From Acidaminococcus sp. (GTDB lineage Bacteria > Bacillota > Negativicutes > Acidaminococcales > Acidaminococcaceae), in contig DXYB01000007.1 of the NCBI GenBank assembly GCA_019416065.1, forward strand, positions 5,131-69,130: a stretch of 64,000 bases of DNA, read 5' to 3'. Made by a program: the position numbers and the translations under genes. A model generated the notes under the pieces. That model did no database searches and was not told the origin of the DNA. It saw nothing but the letters and a program-made list of their open reading frames with translations. Below, in pieces: positions 44,606-53,518 of the stretch. Within the stretch, counting starts at the first letter, position 1. Every line of letters begins with the position of its first letter.

Positions 44606-45616
44606 ATGGAAAATGTGAAAGAACCGAAGCCACTGGTTCTCGTTTCCTCTTCTCCCCACATGCACTGCGGGCTAACCATTCAAAAAAGCATGAGGGAAGT
44701 GATGCTGGCCCTGGTACCGGCTATACTGGCTTCGCTTTATTATTTCCGTTTGCAAGCAGCCATTGTTATTTTGAGCTGCGTGATTTCCGCTATTGTATTT
44801 GAAAAACTTGCTGATAAAATCATGGGAAAAGCAGATACCACCAGTGACGGCTCCGCTGCCCTCACCGGTCTTTTGCTGGCGCTGTGCCTGCCTGCCAGCC
44901 TGCCTCCCTATATGGCAGTTCTGGGCGGGATGTTTGCAATTGTTATCGGCAAAGCCGTATTTGGCGGCCTAGGCTGCAACATTTTTAACCCGGCCCATAT
45001 CGGCCGTGCTATTTTACTGGCGTCTTTCCCCCAGCAGATGACCACCTGGGTCGTACCTGCTACCCTGGCTGCCGCGACAGATGCCGCTACCAGCGCCACC
45101 CCGCTGATGATTATGCGGTCTGCGGAATCTGCTTGGGCAAATGGTGCCGCCCTGACTACAGCGCTGCCTTCCTTGGGCGATCTCTTCCTGGGCAATATCG
45201 GCGGGTCCTTAGGCGAAACCTGTGTACCTGCCCTGGTTTTAGGCGGCTTGTATCTGATTTATAAAAAGCTCATTGATTGGCGCATTCCTGTATTTTATCT
45301 GGTGACCGTTTTTGTGATTACCGGGGTCTATGGCTTGGCAAACGGTTATCCCAGTATTTTCCCGGTGTATCACCTGTGTGCAGGTGGCCTCATGATCGGC
45401 GCGTTCTTTATGGCAACGGACTGGGTTACCAGTCCCATCACCCATAAGGGCAAAATTATTTACGCCATCGGCCTGGGCCTTTTAACCTCTTTGATCCGTC
45501 TGCGGGGCAGCTATGCGGAAGGCGTGTGCTACTCCATCCTGATGATGAACATGGTCACTCCTATGATTGATCGTTTCGTACGGAATGTTTCCTTCGGGGG
45601 AGGGCAAAAGAAATGA
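44606..45616 (+). CDS. rnfD: Rnf complex subunit D
   Basis: 336 residues, about ten membrane helices. The flavinylation site for covalent FMN is seen as TSATPL near residue 172 (the S/T-G-A-T type motif), and GLGCNIFNPAHIGRA is the family signature. Membrane-embedded electron carrier paired with RnfG. The stop overlaps the rnfG start as ATGA. Confidence 0.97.
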   Translation: MENVKEPKPLVLVSSSPHMHCGLTIQKSMREVMLALVPAILASLYYFRLQAAIVILSCVISAIVFEKLADKIMGKADTTSDGSAALTGLLLALCLPASLPPYMAVLGGMFAIVIGKAVFGGLGCNIFNPAHIGRAILLASFPQQMTTWVVPATLAAATDAATSATPLMIMRSAESAWANGAALTTALPSLGDLFLGNIGGSLGETCVPALVLGGLYLIYKKLIDWRIPVFYLVTVFVITGVYGLANGYPSIFPVYHLCAGGLMIGAFFMATDWVTSPITHKGKIIYAIGLGLLTSLIRLRGSYAEGVCYSILMMNMVTPMIDRFVRNVSFGGGQKK

Positions 45617-46179
45617 ACAACCTGTTTATTAAATATACGGGCATCCTAGCCATCATCTGCGGTGTCAGCGTAGGGCTGGTGGCTGCTGCCCATGAAGGCA
45701 CAAAGGACGCTATTGCGGCTAAACACGAAGCAGATGTGAAGGCCTCTTACAAAACCGTACTGCCTGACCTGGGAGAGTTAAAACAATTAAAGTCCCCAGG
45801 GGGACTCATCACAGATATCCAAGAATCCACCAAGGACGGCAAGCCCAATGGCTACATTTACACCGTGGATCCCAGCGGGTACGGCGGAAAAGTCACTCTG
45901 ATGGTGGGCATTTCTAAAGATGGAAATAAGCTCACGGGCATCAAAGTAATGCAGCACAGCGAAACGCCTGGTCTGGGGGCCAAGAGCACCGACCCTGCCT
46001 GGCAGGAACAGTTCAAGGGCAAATCTTTGAAAGAAGCGCTGGTGGTCACCAAGGACGCGGTCAAAAAGCCTGAGGAAATCAAGGCCATTACCGCCGCCAC
46101 CATTACCTCCAGAGCCGTCGTCACCGGGGTCAATGCAGCCCGGGAAGACTACATGAAGAATTATGCCGGAAAGGACTGA
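45613..46179 (+). CDS. rnfG: Rnf complex subunit G (covalent FMN protein)
   Basis: 188 residues: one N-terminal membrane helix (about 8-26) and an extracytoplasmic FMN-binding domain. The attachment region is AITAATITSRAV near residues 157-168, with the acceptor Thr for FMN phosphoester linkage. FMN is added by the ApbE encoded 2 kb downstream. Both ends overlap neighbours (ATGA and TGATG), showing tight translational coupling. Confidence 0.96.
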   Translation: MNNLFIKYTGILAIICGVSVGLVAAAHEGTKDAIAAKHEADVKASYKTVLPDLGELKQLKSPGGLITDIQESTKDGKPNGYIYTVDPSGYGGKVTLMVGISKDGNKLTGIKVMQHSETPGLGAKSTDPAWQEQFKGKSLKEALVVTKDAVKKPEEIKAITAATITSRAVVTGVNAAREDYMKNYAGKD

Positions 46180-46781
46180 TGGATATGCTGCATGACTTAA
46201 CCAAAGGGATTTTAAAGGACAACCCGCTGTTTGTACAGCTATTGGGTGTATGTCCCTCCCTGGCTACCAGTACGTCCCTGACCAATGCCATCGGCATGGG
46301 ATGTGCCTTTACATTTGTATTGTTCTTTACCAATATGATTATCGCCGCCATCCGGAAACTGATCCCCGATCAGATCCACATTCCCTGCTACATCGTGGTT
46401 ATCGCTTCTGTGGTGACCGTGTTGGAAATGCTGATGAATGCGTTTCTGCCTGCCCTGTATGCAGCCCTGGGTGTATTCGTTCCCCTGATTGTCGTAAACT
46501 GCATCGTGCTGGGCCGTGCAGAAGCCTTCGCGGCGGATCATGGCGTTGTGGCTTCCGGTCTGGATGCCATTGGTATGGGTATCGGCTTTACCTTTGCCCT
46601 GACCTGCATCGCTTTCTTCCGGGAACTGATTGGTTCTGGCAAACTGTTTGACATTGCGGTCCTGCCCGCTTCCTATCAGCCGGTTTTGATCTTTATCCTG
46701 CCGGCAGGGGCATTTTTGACCATGGGCTTTGTGTTTGCCACCGTTAATTACTTCAAAGAAAGAGGTGCTCACAATGCATAG
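46179..46781 (+). CDS. rnfE: Rnf complex subunit E
   Basis: 200 residues with six membrane helices; the N-terminal NPLFVQLLGVCPSLATS motif is diagnostic for RnfE/NqrD. RnfE and RnfA form the ion-channel core and carry a Cys-bound iron site. The start at 46179 overlaps the rnfG stop; an alternative Met two codons later is possible. Confidence 0.96.
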   Translation: MDMLHDLTKGILKDNPLFVQLLGVCPSLATSTSLTNAIGMGCAFTFVLFFTNMIIAAIRKLIPDQIHIPCYIVVIASVVTVLEMLMNAFLPALYAALGVFVPLIVVNCIVLGRAEAFAADHGVVASGLDAIGMGIGFTFALTCIAFFRELIGSGKLFDIAVLPASYQPVLIFILPAGAFLTMGFVFATVNYFKERGAHNA

Positions 46782-47349
46782 TACTTTTGGCATTCTCTTT
46801 AGTTCTATTTTTGTCAGCAACATTATTTTGTCCCGGTTCTTAGGTATGTGCTCTTTCCTGGGCGTATCCAAGAACTTTAAGAACTCCCTGGGCATGAGTG
46901 CCGCCGTAGGCTTTGTTATGCTGCTGGCGTCCATGCTGTCCTATGCCTGCTACCACCTGCTACTGGTGCCCTATCAACTAGAATATTTGAAAACGCTGGT
47001 CTTTATCCTGGCCATTGCTACCCTCGTACAGCTGGTAGAAATGTTCATGAAAAAGGCAATGCCCGCCCTGCATAAGGCCATGGGGATATACCTTCCCCTG
47101 ATTACCACCAACTGCGCCATCCTGGGTATTGCCCTAATCAACGTGGAAAGCGACTACAATTTCCTGGATTCCTGCGTAAACTCCATCGGGACCTCTTTGG
47201 GGTATACCATGGCGATTCTGCTGTTTTCCTGCATCCGGGAAAAACTGGCTGAAGATGCACTGCCCAAATGCCTGCAGAATCTTCCCATTGCGCTGATTAC
47301 TGCCAGCTGCATGTCCATTTCCATGATGGGTATGAGCGGCATCCACTGA
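46774..47349 (+). CDS. rnfA: Rnf complex subunit A
   Basis: 191 residues, six membrane helices, with the family motifs ILSRFLGMCSFLGVSK and TTNCAILG (each with a conserved Cys). It is homologous to RnfE and inserted in opposite orientation. The start at 46774 gives the known N-terminus; the longer frame from 46729 is inside rnfE. It overlaps rnfE by 8 bases. Confidence 0.96.
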   Translation: MHSTFGILFSSIFVSNIILSRFLGMCSFLGVSKNFKNSLGMSAAVGFVMLLASMLSYACYHLLLVPYQLEYLKTLVFILAIATLVQLVEMFMKKAMPALHKAMGIYLPLITTNCAILGIALINVESDYNFLDSCVNSIGTSLGYTMAILLFSCIREKLAEDALPKCLQNLPIALITASCMSISMMGMSGIH

Positions 47350-47379
47350 TTGAGGAATTGATTGAGGAGTTGACAAATT

Positions 47380-48264
47380 ATGATTATGACTGCTGCAATT
47401 CTGGTCGCAGTTCTGGGCGGTGCCTTTGGTCTCATCTTGGCAACGGCCAGCAAAAAGCTCGCCGTTGAAGAAGATCCCCGTATCGGAGAAATCACAGCGC
47501 TACTACCTGGCGCCAACTGTGGCGGGTGCGGCTATGCCGGATGTGCCAACCTGGCACAAGCCATTGTAGAAGGCCAGGAAAAAGATGGCTCTAAATGCGT
47601 TGTGGCTAACGCAGAAGCGCTGGCTAAAGTCGCTGCCGTTATGGGCGTGGAAGCTAAAGATGACAGCAAAGCAGAACGTGTTATCCCCCGTCTGCACTGC
47701 AGTGGCTGCCCGGCCAACCGGACGCCGCTGGTAAACCGTGTGGGCATCAAGAACTGCTATGTAAAAGCCGCCACCGCCGGCGGCCCTAACCAGTGCAACT
47801 ATGGCTGTTTCGGCGATGGTGCCTGCGTGGATGCCTGTAACTTCGGTGCTTTGAAAATTAATGAAGAAACCCAGTTGCCGGAATTTGACTATGACAAATG
47901 CGTCAGCTGCGGCGCTTGTGCCAAGGCTTGTCCTCAGTTACTGATCGAAATGATCCCGGCTAAGAGCAAAGTATTGGTCGCCTGCCAGAACCGGGAAAAA
48001 GGAAAAGCGGCCATGACTAACTGCAAAGTATCCTGCATCAGCTGTGGTCTTTGCGCCAAGAACTGCCCCAAACAGGCCATTACCATGGAAGATGGTGTCA
48101 ATGGCAGCATCCCTGTGATTGACTACAGCAAGTGCGTAGGATGCGGGATTTGCGTACAAAAATGCCCGCGTAAGTGCATGATCCGGATTGATCCCATCGG
48201 CGGAAAGCCTATTGCCCCCACAAAAGCAGAACCGGTTGGCTGTGAAGCAGCCCACAGTGCTTAA
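47380..48264 (+). CDS. rnfB: Rnf complex subunit B (ferredoxin-docking, multi Fe-S)
   Basis: 294 residues. N-terminal membrane anchor (about 3-22), the Fe-S domain with NCGGCGYAGC (about 47-56), then a series of ferredoxin-like motifs: CNYGC with a later CVDAC, CVSCGACAKACP, CISCGLCAKNCP and CVGCGICVQKCP. This is the long clostridial form with many clusters, which takes electrons from reduced ferredoxin. GAGGAG precedes the ATG. Last subunit gene of the operon. Confidence 0.96.
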   Translation: MIMTAAILVAVLGGAFGLILATASKKLAVEEDPRIGEITALLPGANCGGCGYAGCANLAQAIVEGQEKDGSKCVVANAEALAKVAAVMGVEAKDDSKAERVIPRLHCSGCPANRTPLVNRVGIKNCYVKAATAGGPNQCNYGCFGDGACVDACNFGALKINEETQLPEFDYDKCVSCGACAKACPQLLIEMIPAKSKVLVACQNREKGKAAMTNCKVSCISCGLCAKNCPKQAITMEDGVNGSIPVIDYSKCVGCGICVQKCPRKCMIRIDPIGGKPIAPTKAEPVGCEAAHSA

Positions 48265-48281
48265 AATTTATGAGGAGCGTT

Positions 48282-49283
48282 ATGAAAAAACTATTAGCCA
48301 TGCTTTTGGTTTTCAGCAGCCTGACTTGTGCAGGCTGCTTTTTTCGGACTAAGAAACAAGAAGACACCCGGTTTATGATGGACACGATGATTACCATCAC
48401 CACCACGGGTAAAAATGAAAAGGACCTGACGGACGCAACGAACAATGCCATGGCTCTGTTTCAGACCATTGCCAATCAGACCGATCCCTATACCCCGCAG
48501 GGGCCTGATGATCTGTATGCCATTAACCAGGACGCCGGAAAAGGCCCCCATAAAGCATCTCCCTACCTGATGGATCTATTGCGCCAGGTGACTCCGCTGA
48601 AGGATCCTAACCTGGATATTACCCTGGGGCCTGTTATCCAGGTGTGGAACAAGCACCGGGACAGCAAAACCGTCCCCACGGAGGGGGAACTTGTGGCGGC
48701 CCTTTCCAAATGTGGGGAAGAGAAGTATACTGTATCTACAGAGAATAACACCGTAACACTTGCCCCTGGGATGGGCCTGGATCTAGGCGCCGTAGCCAAG
48801 GGCTACGCCGTAGAGCAGGTAGCGGCCCTGTTAAGCAAGGATGCTCGGGTAAAGACCGCCCTCATTAATGCCGGCGGCAACATCAAAGTGCTAGGCACAA
48901 AAGAAGATGGGAAACCCTGGAAAATCGGCATCCAGGATCCCCGGAATCCGGAAAAACTGCTGGGCACCCTGGCGGTAAAAAGCGGTACGGGGATTGCCAC
49001 CAGCGGGGATTACCAGCGCTACTATGAAGTAAGCGGAAAACGCTACCACCACATTTTGGATCCTCGCACCGGCTGGCCCGCCCCCTACTGCCGTAGCGTG
49101 ACTGTGGTAACAAATTCGGCTTTTTGGGCGGATTATTATTCCACGCTGCTCTTTGTCCTGCCCTGGCAAAAAGCCATGGAACTGGTAAAAAGTCACCCAG
49201 AGCTGAATATGGTGTATGTAGATACTACAGGGCAGCTTCATGTATCCTCCGGACTAAAAGACGCTTTTACCCCGGAGTCCTAG
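48282..49283 (+). CDS. apbE: FAD:protein FMN transferase (lipoprotein)
   Basis: 333 residues. Signal peptide with lipobox LTCAGC (Cys about residue 19), then the ApbE fold with DTMITI, GLDLGAVAKGYAV and HHILDPRTGWP. It attaches FMN to Thr of RnfG and RnfD outside the membrane using FAD and Mg. The start at 48282 lies 5 bases after GAGGAG. It directly follows rnfB, matching its role. Confidence 0.95.
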   Translation: MKKLLAMLLVFSSLTCAGCFFRTKKQEDTRFMMDTMITITTTGKNEKDLTDATNNAMALFQTIANQTDPYTPQGPDDLYAINQDAGKGPHKASPYLMDLLRQVTPLKDPNLDITLGPVIQVWNKHRDSKTVPTEGELVAALSKCGEEKYTVSTENNTVTLAPGMGLDLGAVAKGYAVEQVAALLSKDARVKTALINAGGNIKVLGTKEDGKPWKIGIQDPRNPEKLLGTLAVKSGTGIATSGDYQRYYEVSGKRYHHILDPRTGWPAPYCRSVTVVTNSAFWADYYSTLLFVLPWQKAMELVKSHPELNMVYVDTTGQLHVSSGLKDAFTPES

Positions 49284-49296
49284 GGAGATTGTAGCA

Positions 49297-49674
49297 ATGC
49301 GAAAAAATGACATGTTTCTGGTGCTGGTCCTGGCTATTTTGGCCGTAGGCAGCTGGGTATTTTTCCACGCCGCCCAAAGCCAGGGCGGCAAAGTGCTAGT
49401 GGTCCGCCGGGATCAGCAGGTCATCCAGCGGATTGAACTAAAAAAAGTCACCACGGAAACAAAATTATTGGTACCGGTAAAAGACGGGGAACTGACGGTA
49501 ATCTACGACCATGAAGGGGCCCGTGTCATCGAATCCCCCTGCCCGGACAAAATCTGTATCCACCAGGGTAAAATCACTCGCTCTGGCCAAACCATTGCCT
49601 GCGTACCGGAAAAGGTCCTGGTCAGTCTGACCACACCGGAAAAGGAGAATGACCATGACGCCATCCTCCGCTAA
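49297..49674 (+). CDS. NusG domain II-containing membrane protein
   Basis: 125 residues: one N-terminal membrane helix (about 6-24), then a small beta-rich NusG_II domain with a conserved cysteine pair in CPDKICIHQG and a third Cys in IACVPEK. In Firmicutes this gene commonly sits next to apbE/rnf-type genes; its role is unknown. The Cys pattern would suit redox or metal binding at the outer face (inference). The next gene starts inside its last codons. Confidence 0.85.
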   Translation: MRKNDMFLVLVLAILAVGSWVFFHAAQSQGGKVLVVRRDQQVIQRIELKKVTTETKLLVPVKDGELTVIYDHEGARVIESPCPDKICIHQGKITRSGQTIACVPEKVLVSLTTPEKENDHDAILR

Positions 49675-50212
49675 ACTCTCCCTGCACGACGAGACGCAGC
49701 TGGGAATTCTTTTGGCAGCGGCCCTGGCCCTGCGTCTGATGGAAAGTAACTTGGCGTTTTTGCTCCCGCTTCCCGGGGCCCATTTGGGGCTTGCCAATAC
49801 GGTGACCATTATCGTCCTGTACCTGTATGGCACTCGGAGAGCAGCCCTCTTTCTCGCGGCCCGGCTGCTACTAACGGGACTATTATTCACAGGACTCCTC
49901 ACTCCCAGTTTTTTGATCGGGCTCAGCGGGGCCGTGGTCAGCTTTGTGGCCATGGCGGTTGCGGCGCGCTCCCAATGGTTTTCTACGGTAGGGGTAGGCC
50001 TCTTAGGCGCTTTTTTTCATAACTGCGGGCAAATCATAGTCGCGGCTGCCTTTATGCAAAGTGCGCTTATTTTTTCCTATTTACCCGTCCTGATTGCCAT
50101 TGGAATTCCCACAGGGCTTTTCACAGGATGTGTGGCTGGATTTTTCCTGCGCCAACTGCAAAAAACAAAAAACGCCCCATCTCCTCTCAGGAAAGAAACA
50201 AAAAGCCAGTAA
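49655..50212 (+). CDS. Gx transporter family membrane protein (former Hpre_diP_synt_I)
   Basis: 185 residues, five to six membrane helices, with PGAHLGLANTVTI, the family signature. Despite old names linking it to heptaprenyl diphosphate synthase, it is an ECF S-component-like integral protein, probably for a small ligand. It overlaps the NusG_II gene and is often found with apbE. The start at 49655 fits the spacing from GGAG; a Met two codons earlier touches that site. Confidence 0.85.
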   Translation: MTPSSAKLSLHDETQLGILLAAALALRLMESNLAFLLPLPGAHLGLANTVTIIVLYLYGTRRAALFLAARLLLTGLLFTGLLTPSFLIGLSGAVVSFVAMAVAARSQWFSTVGVGLLGAFFHNCGQIIVAAAFMQSALIFSYLPVLIAIGIPTGLFTGCVAGFFLRQLQKTKNAPSPLRKETKSQ

Positions 50213-50229
50213 AGAAAGAAGGGATTTCC

Positions 50230-50877
50230 ATGGAAGAACCCGCACCCTGGCAACAGTTGCGATGCCAATTGGAAGACTGTGCCGCCTGTGCCTTTAGGGG
50301 ACAGTGCCTAGCTCCAGTAGGCTGGTTTGGGACGCTGGGCAGCCCTCTTATGATTGTAGGAGAAGGCCCTGGCGGCGTGGAAGATGCCTACGGATGTCCC
50401 TTAATCGGTCCCAGCGGCCAGTTTTTGGATAAGGTCCTGTGGGCAGCAGGCATCACGCGGGACCGGATTTATACTAGTAACGTCATCAAATGCCGCCCCA
50501 AAGGCAACCGCACCCCAACTCCAGAAGAAGGTATGGTCTGCGCACAAAGAATCCTGGAGCAGGAAATCCAGCTGCTCCAGCCCCTTGTGATCGTAGCCCT
50601 GGGCAGTGTGGCCTTGCGGTATTTCAAAAATCCACAGGCCCACATCACCGGGGAACGGGGGCAATGGTTTACCACCCAGGATCATATTCCCTGTATCGCC
50701 ACTTACCATCCGTCCTACCTGTTGCGGCAGGAGGGACAGGCCCGGATCAATGCCAAATGGGAAATGTTCCGGGATCTTTTTGCGGCTAAAGCCAAAGTAC
50801 TGGAACAAAAACCAGACTACATATTTGCGAGCAGTGCCCCTACGTCTTTATTTGCACTGTTTCAAAAACGGTCCTAA
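50230..50877 (+). CDS. Uracil-DNA glycosylase, family 4 type (Fe-S)
   Basis: 215 residues. Cluster cysteines CAACAFRGQC near the N-terminus, motif A GEGPGG, and motif B HPSYLLR near residue 163. Two further Cys (IKCRP and VCAQR) complete the 4Fe-4S set. It removes uracil from DNA. The start at 50230 follows AAGGGA; the upstream frame lies inside the preceding gene. Co-directional with the rnf/apbE run. Confidence 0.92.
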   Translation: MEEPAPWQQLRCQLEDCAACAFRGQCLAPVGWFGTLGSPLMIVGEGPGGVEDAYGCPLIGPSGQFLDKVLWAAGITRDRIYTSNVIKCRPKGNRTPTPEEGMVCAQRILEQEIQLLQPLVIVALGSVALRYFKNPQAHITGERGQWFTTQDHIPCIATYHPSYLLRQEGQARINAKWEMFRDLFAAKAKVLEQKPDYIFASSAPTSLFALFQKRS

Positions 50878-50891
50878 AGGAGGTGTTCCCC

Positions 50892-52289
50892 ATGCCATGC
50901 CTTGCATCCTATACACTCCCCCATCCGCCCGTCATCCTGCCGGAAATAGGACGGGGAGAAGAAGCTGCCATACAAAAAACCATTACCGCCTATGAGGCGG
51001 CCATGCAGGAAGCCGCTTCCCTGCAGCCGGATACGCTGATTATAACCAGCCCCCATGCGGAGCTGTACATGGATTATTTCCATATCGCTCCAGGAACCGG
51101 GGCCAGAGGAAACTTTTCCCAGTTCCGGGCCCCTCAGGTAGAAGTATCCGTATGCTACGATACGCAGCTGGTAGATACGCTCTGCGCCATGGCCCAGCAA
51201 GAAGGCATCCCAGCAGGAACTTTGGGCGAAAAAAATCCTGTACTGGACCACGGAACCATGATCCCCCTGTATTTTTTCCAGAAATACAGACCTCTTGCAC
51301 AGGTAAAAATTCTCCGCATCGGATTGTCCGGCCTTTCGGCGGAAAGCCATTACCGCTTGGGGCAATGCATTGTAAAAGCCGTGGAGCAGCTGGGCCGCCG
51401 AGCCATTTTTCTTGCCAGCGGGGATTTGTCCCATAAACTGCGTCCAGAGGGACCTTACGGGTTTGTACCGGAAGGGCCGCAATTTGATGCAGCCTGCACC
51501 CAGGCTTTAGGGCAGGGGGATTTTCTTAAGCTGCTAACATTGGACGACACACTCTGCGAGAAAGCCGCGGAATGTGGGCTGCGCTCCTTCTGGATCATGG
51601 CAGGTGCCTGGGATGGTTGGAGCGTCAAGTCCCAGCTTTTATCCTATGAAGGTCCTTTCGGAGTAGGCTACGGCATTGCTTCATTCCATCCGGACGTTCC
51701 GGATGAAACCCGTAACTTGCTGACTCCCCTGCAAGCGTGGAAAAAAGCCCTCCGCCTGCAGAAAAAGGCTAAGGAAGATCCTTATGTACGGCTGGCCAGG
51801 TTCACAGTGGAAAGCATGGTAAAAACCGGGAAAATGCCACCTCTTCCCACTCGTTTGCCGGAGGAAATGCTCCATACCCGGGCTGGCGCTTTTGTGTCCC
51901 TGCATCTCCATGGACAATTACGGGGCTGTATTGGCACCATTTCTCCGGTGCGGGATTGTATCGCCAAAGAAATCCTGTATAACGGGGTAGCCGCTGCGAC
52001 GGAAGATCCTCGCTTTGCCCCGGTGCAATCTGGCGAACTGCCGGATTTGGAATACAGTGTGGATATTCTGGGAAGGCCCGAACCTGTCACCGCACTTTCT
52101 CAGCTCAACCCCAAGCAGTACGGCGTTATCGTGGAAAGCACCCAGGATGCCCGCAGAGGCCTATTGCTGCCGGATCTGGATGGCGTAAATACTGTGCAAG
52201 GTCAAATCGCTATCGCCCGCCAGAAGGCCCATATTGCAGAAACAGAACCCATAAAACTGTGGCGGTTCCAGGTGGTGAGACACGTATGA
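50892..52289 (+). CDS. amrA: AmmeMemoRadiSam system fusion: MEMO-like (LigB) domain plus AMMECR1 domain
   Basis: 465 residues. The N-terminal part (about 1-275) is a class III extradiol dioxygenase/MEMO-like domain, with ITSPHAELYMDYF, VLDHGTMIPLYF and ASGDLSHKL giving the expected His/Asp positions. The C-terminal part (about 290-465) is AMMECR1 with GAFVSLHLHGQLRGCIG. The two are separate proteins in many organisms; here they are fused. The reaction of the system is unknown. GGAGG lies 8 bases before the ATG. The stop overlaps the radical SAM start (ATGA). Confidence 0.92.
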   Translation: MPCLASYTLPHPPVILPEIGRGEEAAIQKTITAYEAAMQEAASLQPDTLIITSPHAELYMDYFHIAPGTGARGNFSQFRAPQVEVSVCYDTQLVDTLCAMAQQEGIPAGTLGEKNPVLDHGTMIPLYFFQKYRPLAQVKILRIGLSGLSAESHYRLGQCIVKAVEQLGRRAIFLASGDLSHKLRPEGPYGFVPEGPQFDAACTQALGQGDFLKLLTLDDTLCEKAAECGLRSFWIMAGAWDGWSVKSQLLSYEGPFGVGYGIASFHPDVPDETRNLLTPLQAWKKALRLQKKAKEDPYVRLARFTVESMVKTGKMPPLPTRLPEEMLHTRAGAFVSLHLHGQLRGCIGTISPVRDCIAKEILYNGVAAATEDPRFAPVQSGELPDLEYSVDILGRPEPVTALSQLNPKQYGVIVESTQDARRGLLLPDLDGVNTVQGQIAIARQKAHIAETEPIKLWRFQVVRHV

Positions 52290-53122
52290 CCCTGGGGAAT
52301 ATCCTATGTACCCTCTGCCCCCGGCGCTGCTCCCTGCCGCCAGGTGTCACAGGTTTTTGCCGCGCCCGGGCCAATGTGGACGGAAAAATTGTCTGTCAAA
52401 ATTATGGGCTACTCTCTTCCATCGCCCTGGACCCCATCGAAAAAAAGCCCTTGCGGCGGTATTACCCGGGGCGTCTCATTCTTTCCGTAGGCAGCTATGG
52501 CTGCAACCTGCGCTGTCCGTTCTGTCAGAACGCATCCATCGCCCAACAAGGACGAGAAGTCACCCATATGGAAGTTTCCCCAACGCAGCTCCTTGATCTG
52601 GCTCTTGTCTATAGAGAAAAAGCCGGAAATCTGGGTGTGGCCTTTACGTACAACGAACCAGTAGTGGGATATGAATATGTACGGGATTGCGCTACCCTGC
52701 TCAAAGAACATAACTTACGGGTAGTGCTGGTTACCAACGGAATGCTGTCCCCTGACCCTTGGAAGGCATTATTGCCCTTGCTTGATGCAGCCAATATTGA
52801 TCTCAAAGGGTTTACGCCAGAATTTTACCAGTGGATCGGCGGAGATCTGGAAACGGTAAAAGAATCCATCCGCCTGGCTCATGCGGCGAATGTCCATGTG
52901 GAAGTCACCACGCTGATTATTCCCGGGAAAAACGACAGTCCTGCGGAAATGGAAGCAGAAGCCAAATGGCTGGCTTCCCTCTCCCCCAATTTAGTTCTCC
53001 ACGTATCCCGGTATTTTCCCCATTACCAGCTGGATCTGCCTGCCACACCGGTAGAAACAGTATACCACCTGGCAGACGTGGCTAGACAGTATTTGAACTA
53101 CGTTTACACCGGAAACTGCTAA
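52286..53122 (+). CDS. amrS: AmmeMemoRadiSam system radical SAM enzyme
   Basis: 278 residues. N-terminal Cys motifs CTLCPRRC and CRARAN precede the radical SAM cluster motif CNLRCPFC (about residues 73-80), followed by FTYNEP. This matches the PflA-like AmrS branch. It is translationally coupled to the fusion protein gene, so the two should act together; the substrate is unknown. The start at 52286 is fixed by the ATGA overlap. Confidence 0.94.
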   Translation: MTLGNILCTLCPRRCSLPPGVTGFCRARANVDGKIVCQNYGLLSSIALDPIEKKPLRRYYPGRLILSVGSYGCNLRCPFCQNASIAQQGREVTHMEVSPTQLLDLALVYREKAGNLGVAFTYNEPVVGYEYVRDCATLLKEHNLRVVLVTNGMLSPDPWKALLPLLDAANIDLKGFTPEFYQWIGGDLETVKESIRLAHAANVHVEVTTLIIPGKNDSPAEMEAEAKWLASLSPNLVLHVSRYFPHYQLDLPATPVETVYHLADVARQYLNYVYTGNC

Positions 53123-53153
53123 CCTCACAGTAAGACGGTATAGCGTTTTTAGA

Positions 53154-53198
53154 AGCAAAAACAGCGACAGAGTTGCGCTCTCTGCCGCTGTTTTTGCT
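53154..53198. terminator. Long bidirectional terminator
   Basis: An imperfect stem of about 19 bp (arms 53154-53172 and 53180-53198) with A and T runs on its flanks. It ends the AmmeMemoRadiSam transcript on the plus strand and the predicted RNA on the minus strand. Confidence 0.85.
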
Positions 53199-53512
53199 TG
53201 AAGGTTGACAATAAAAATGGTTAGGAGAAACACGAGGAGTGGTTGTTTCTCTTATGATTAGCCGGGAAAAGAAATTCTTTTCCCAAGTCAGTACGCAAAG
53301 GGGAGGGGATGGCAGGCTGTGTTGTCGCCGCAAGGCACCTGTCATCCCGTATTTTGTCTCCTGGGGGGAGACGGTGGAAAAACAGGGGCACACATCCTGT
53401 TTTCCCTATACGTTAGAAGGTTTACTGATTAGCGAAAGGGGAGTGGTTGGGTTAGCTATCACTAACCCAACCTTGAAAAAAATAAAGACAATGCGGTTAG
53501 TCTTTACTTACA
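53154..53512 (-). ncRNA. Predicted structured RNA of about 360 nt, unknown class
   Basis: This stretch lacks a credible gene but has a complete minus-strand unit: promoter (53519-53547), seven consecutive hairpins, and a terminator. Stems on the plus-strand map are 53225-53232/53244-53251, 53264-53271/53277-53284, 53306-53316/53338-53348, 53356-53361/53367-53372, 53376-53386/53396-53405, 53445-53455/53462-53472 and 53483-53489/53500-53506. Most are 7-11 bp and nearly perfect. I do not recognise it as 6S, tmRNA, RNase P or SRP RNA. The strand is inferred from the promoter; a plus-strand RNA is possible. Confidence 0.55.
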
Positions 53513-53518
53513 GGAATT

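Noticed and set aside
53205..53210. TTGACA on the plus strand as a promoter for the hairpin region
   Set aside because: No -10 box at 16-18 bases downstream; the minus-strand promoter at 53519-53547 is better.
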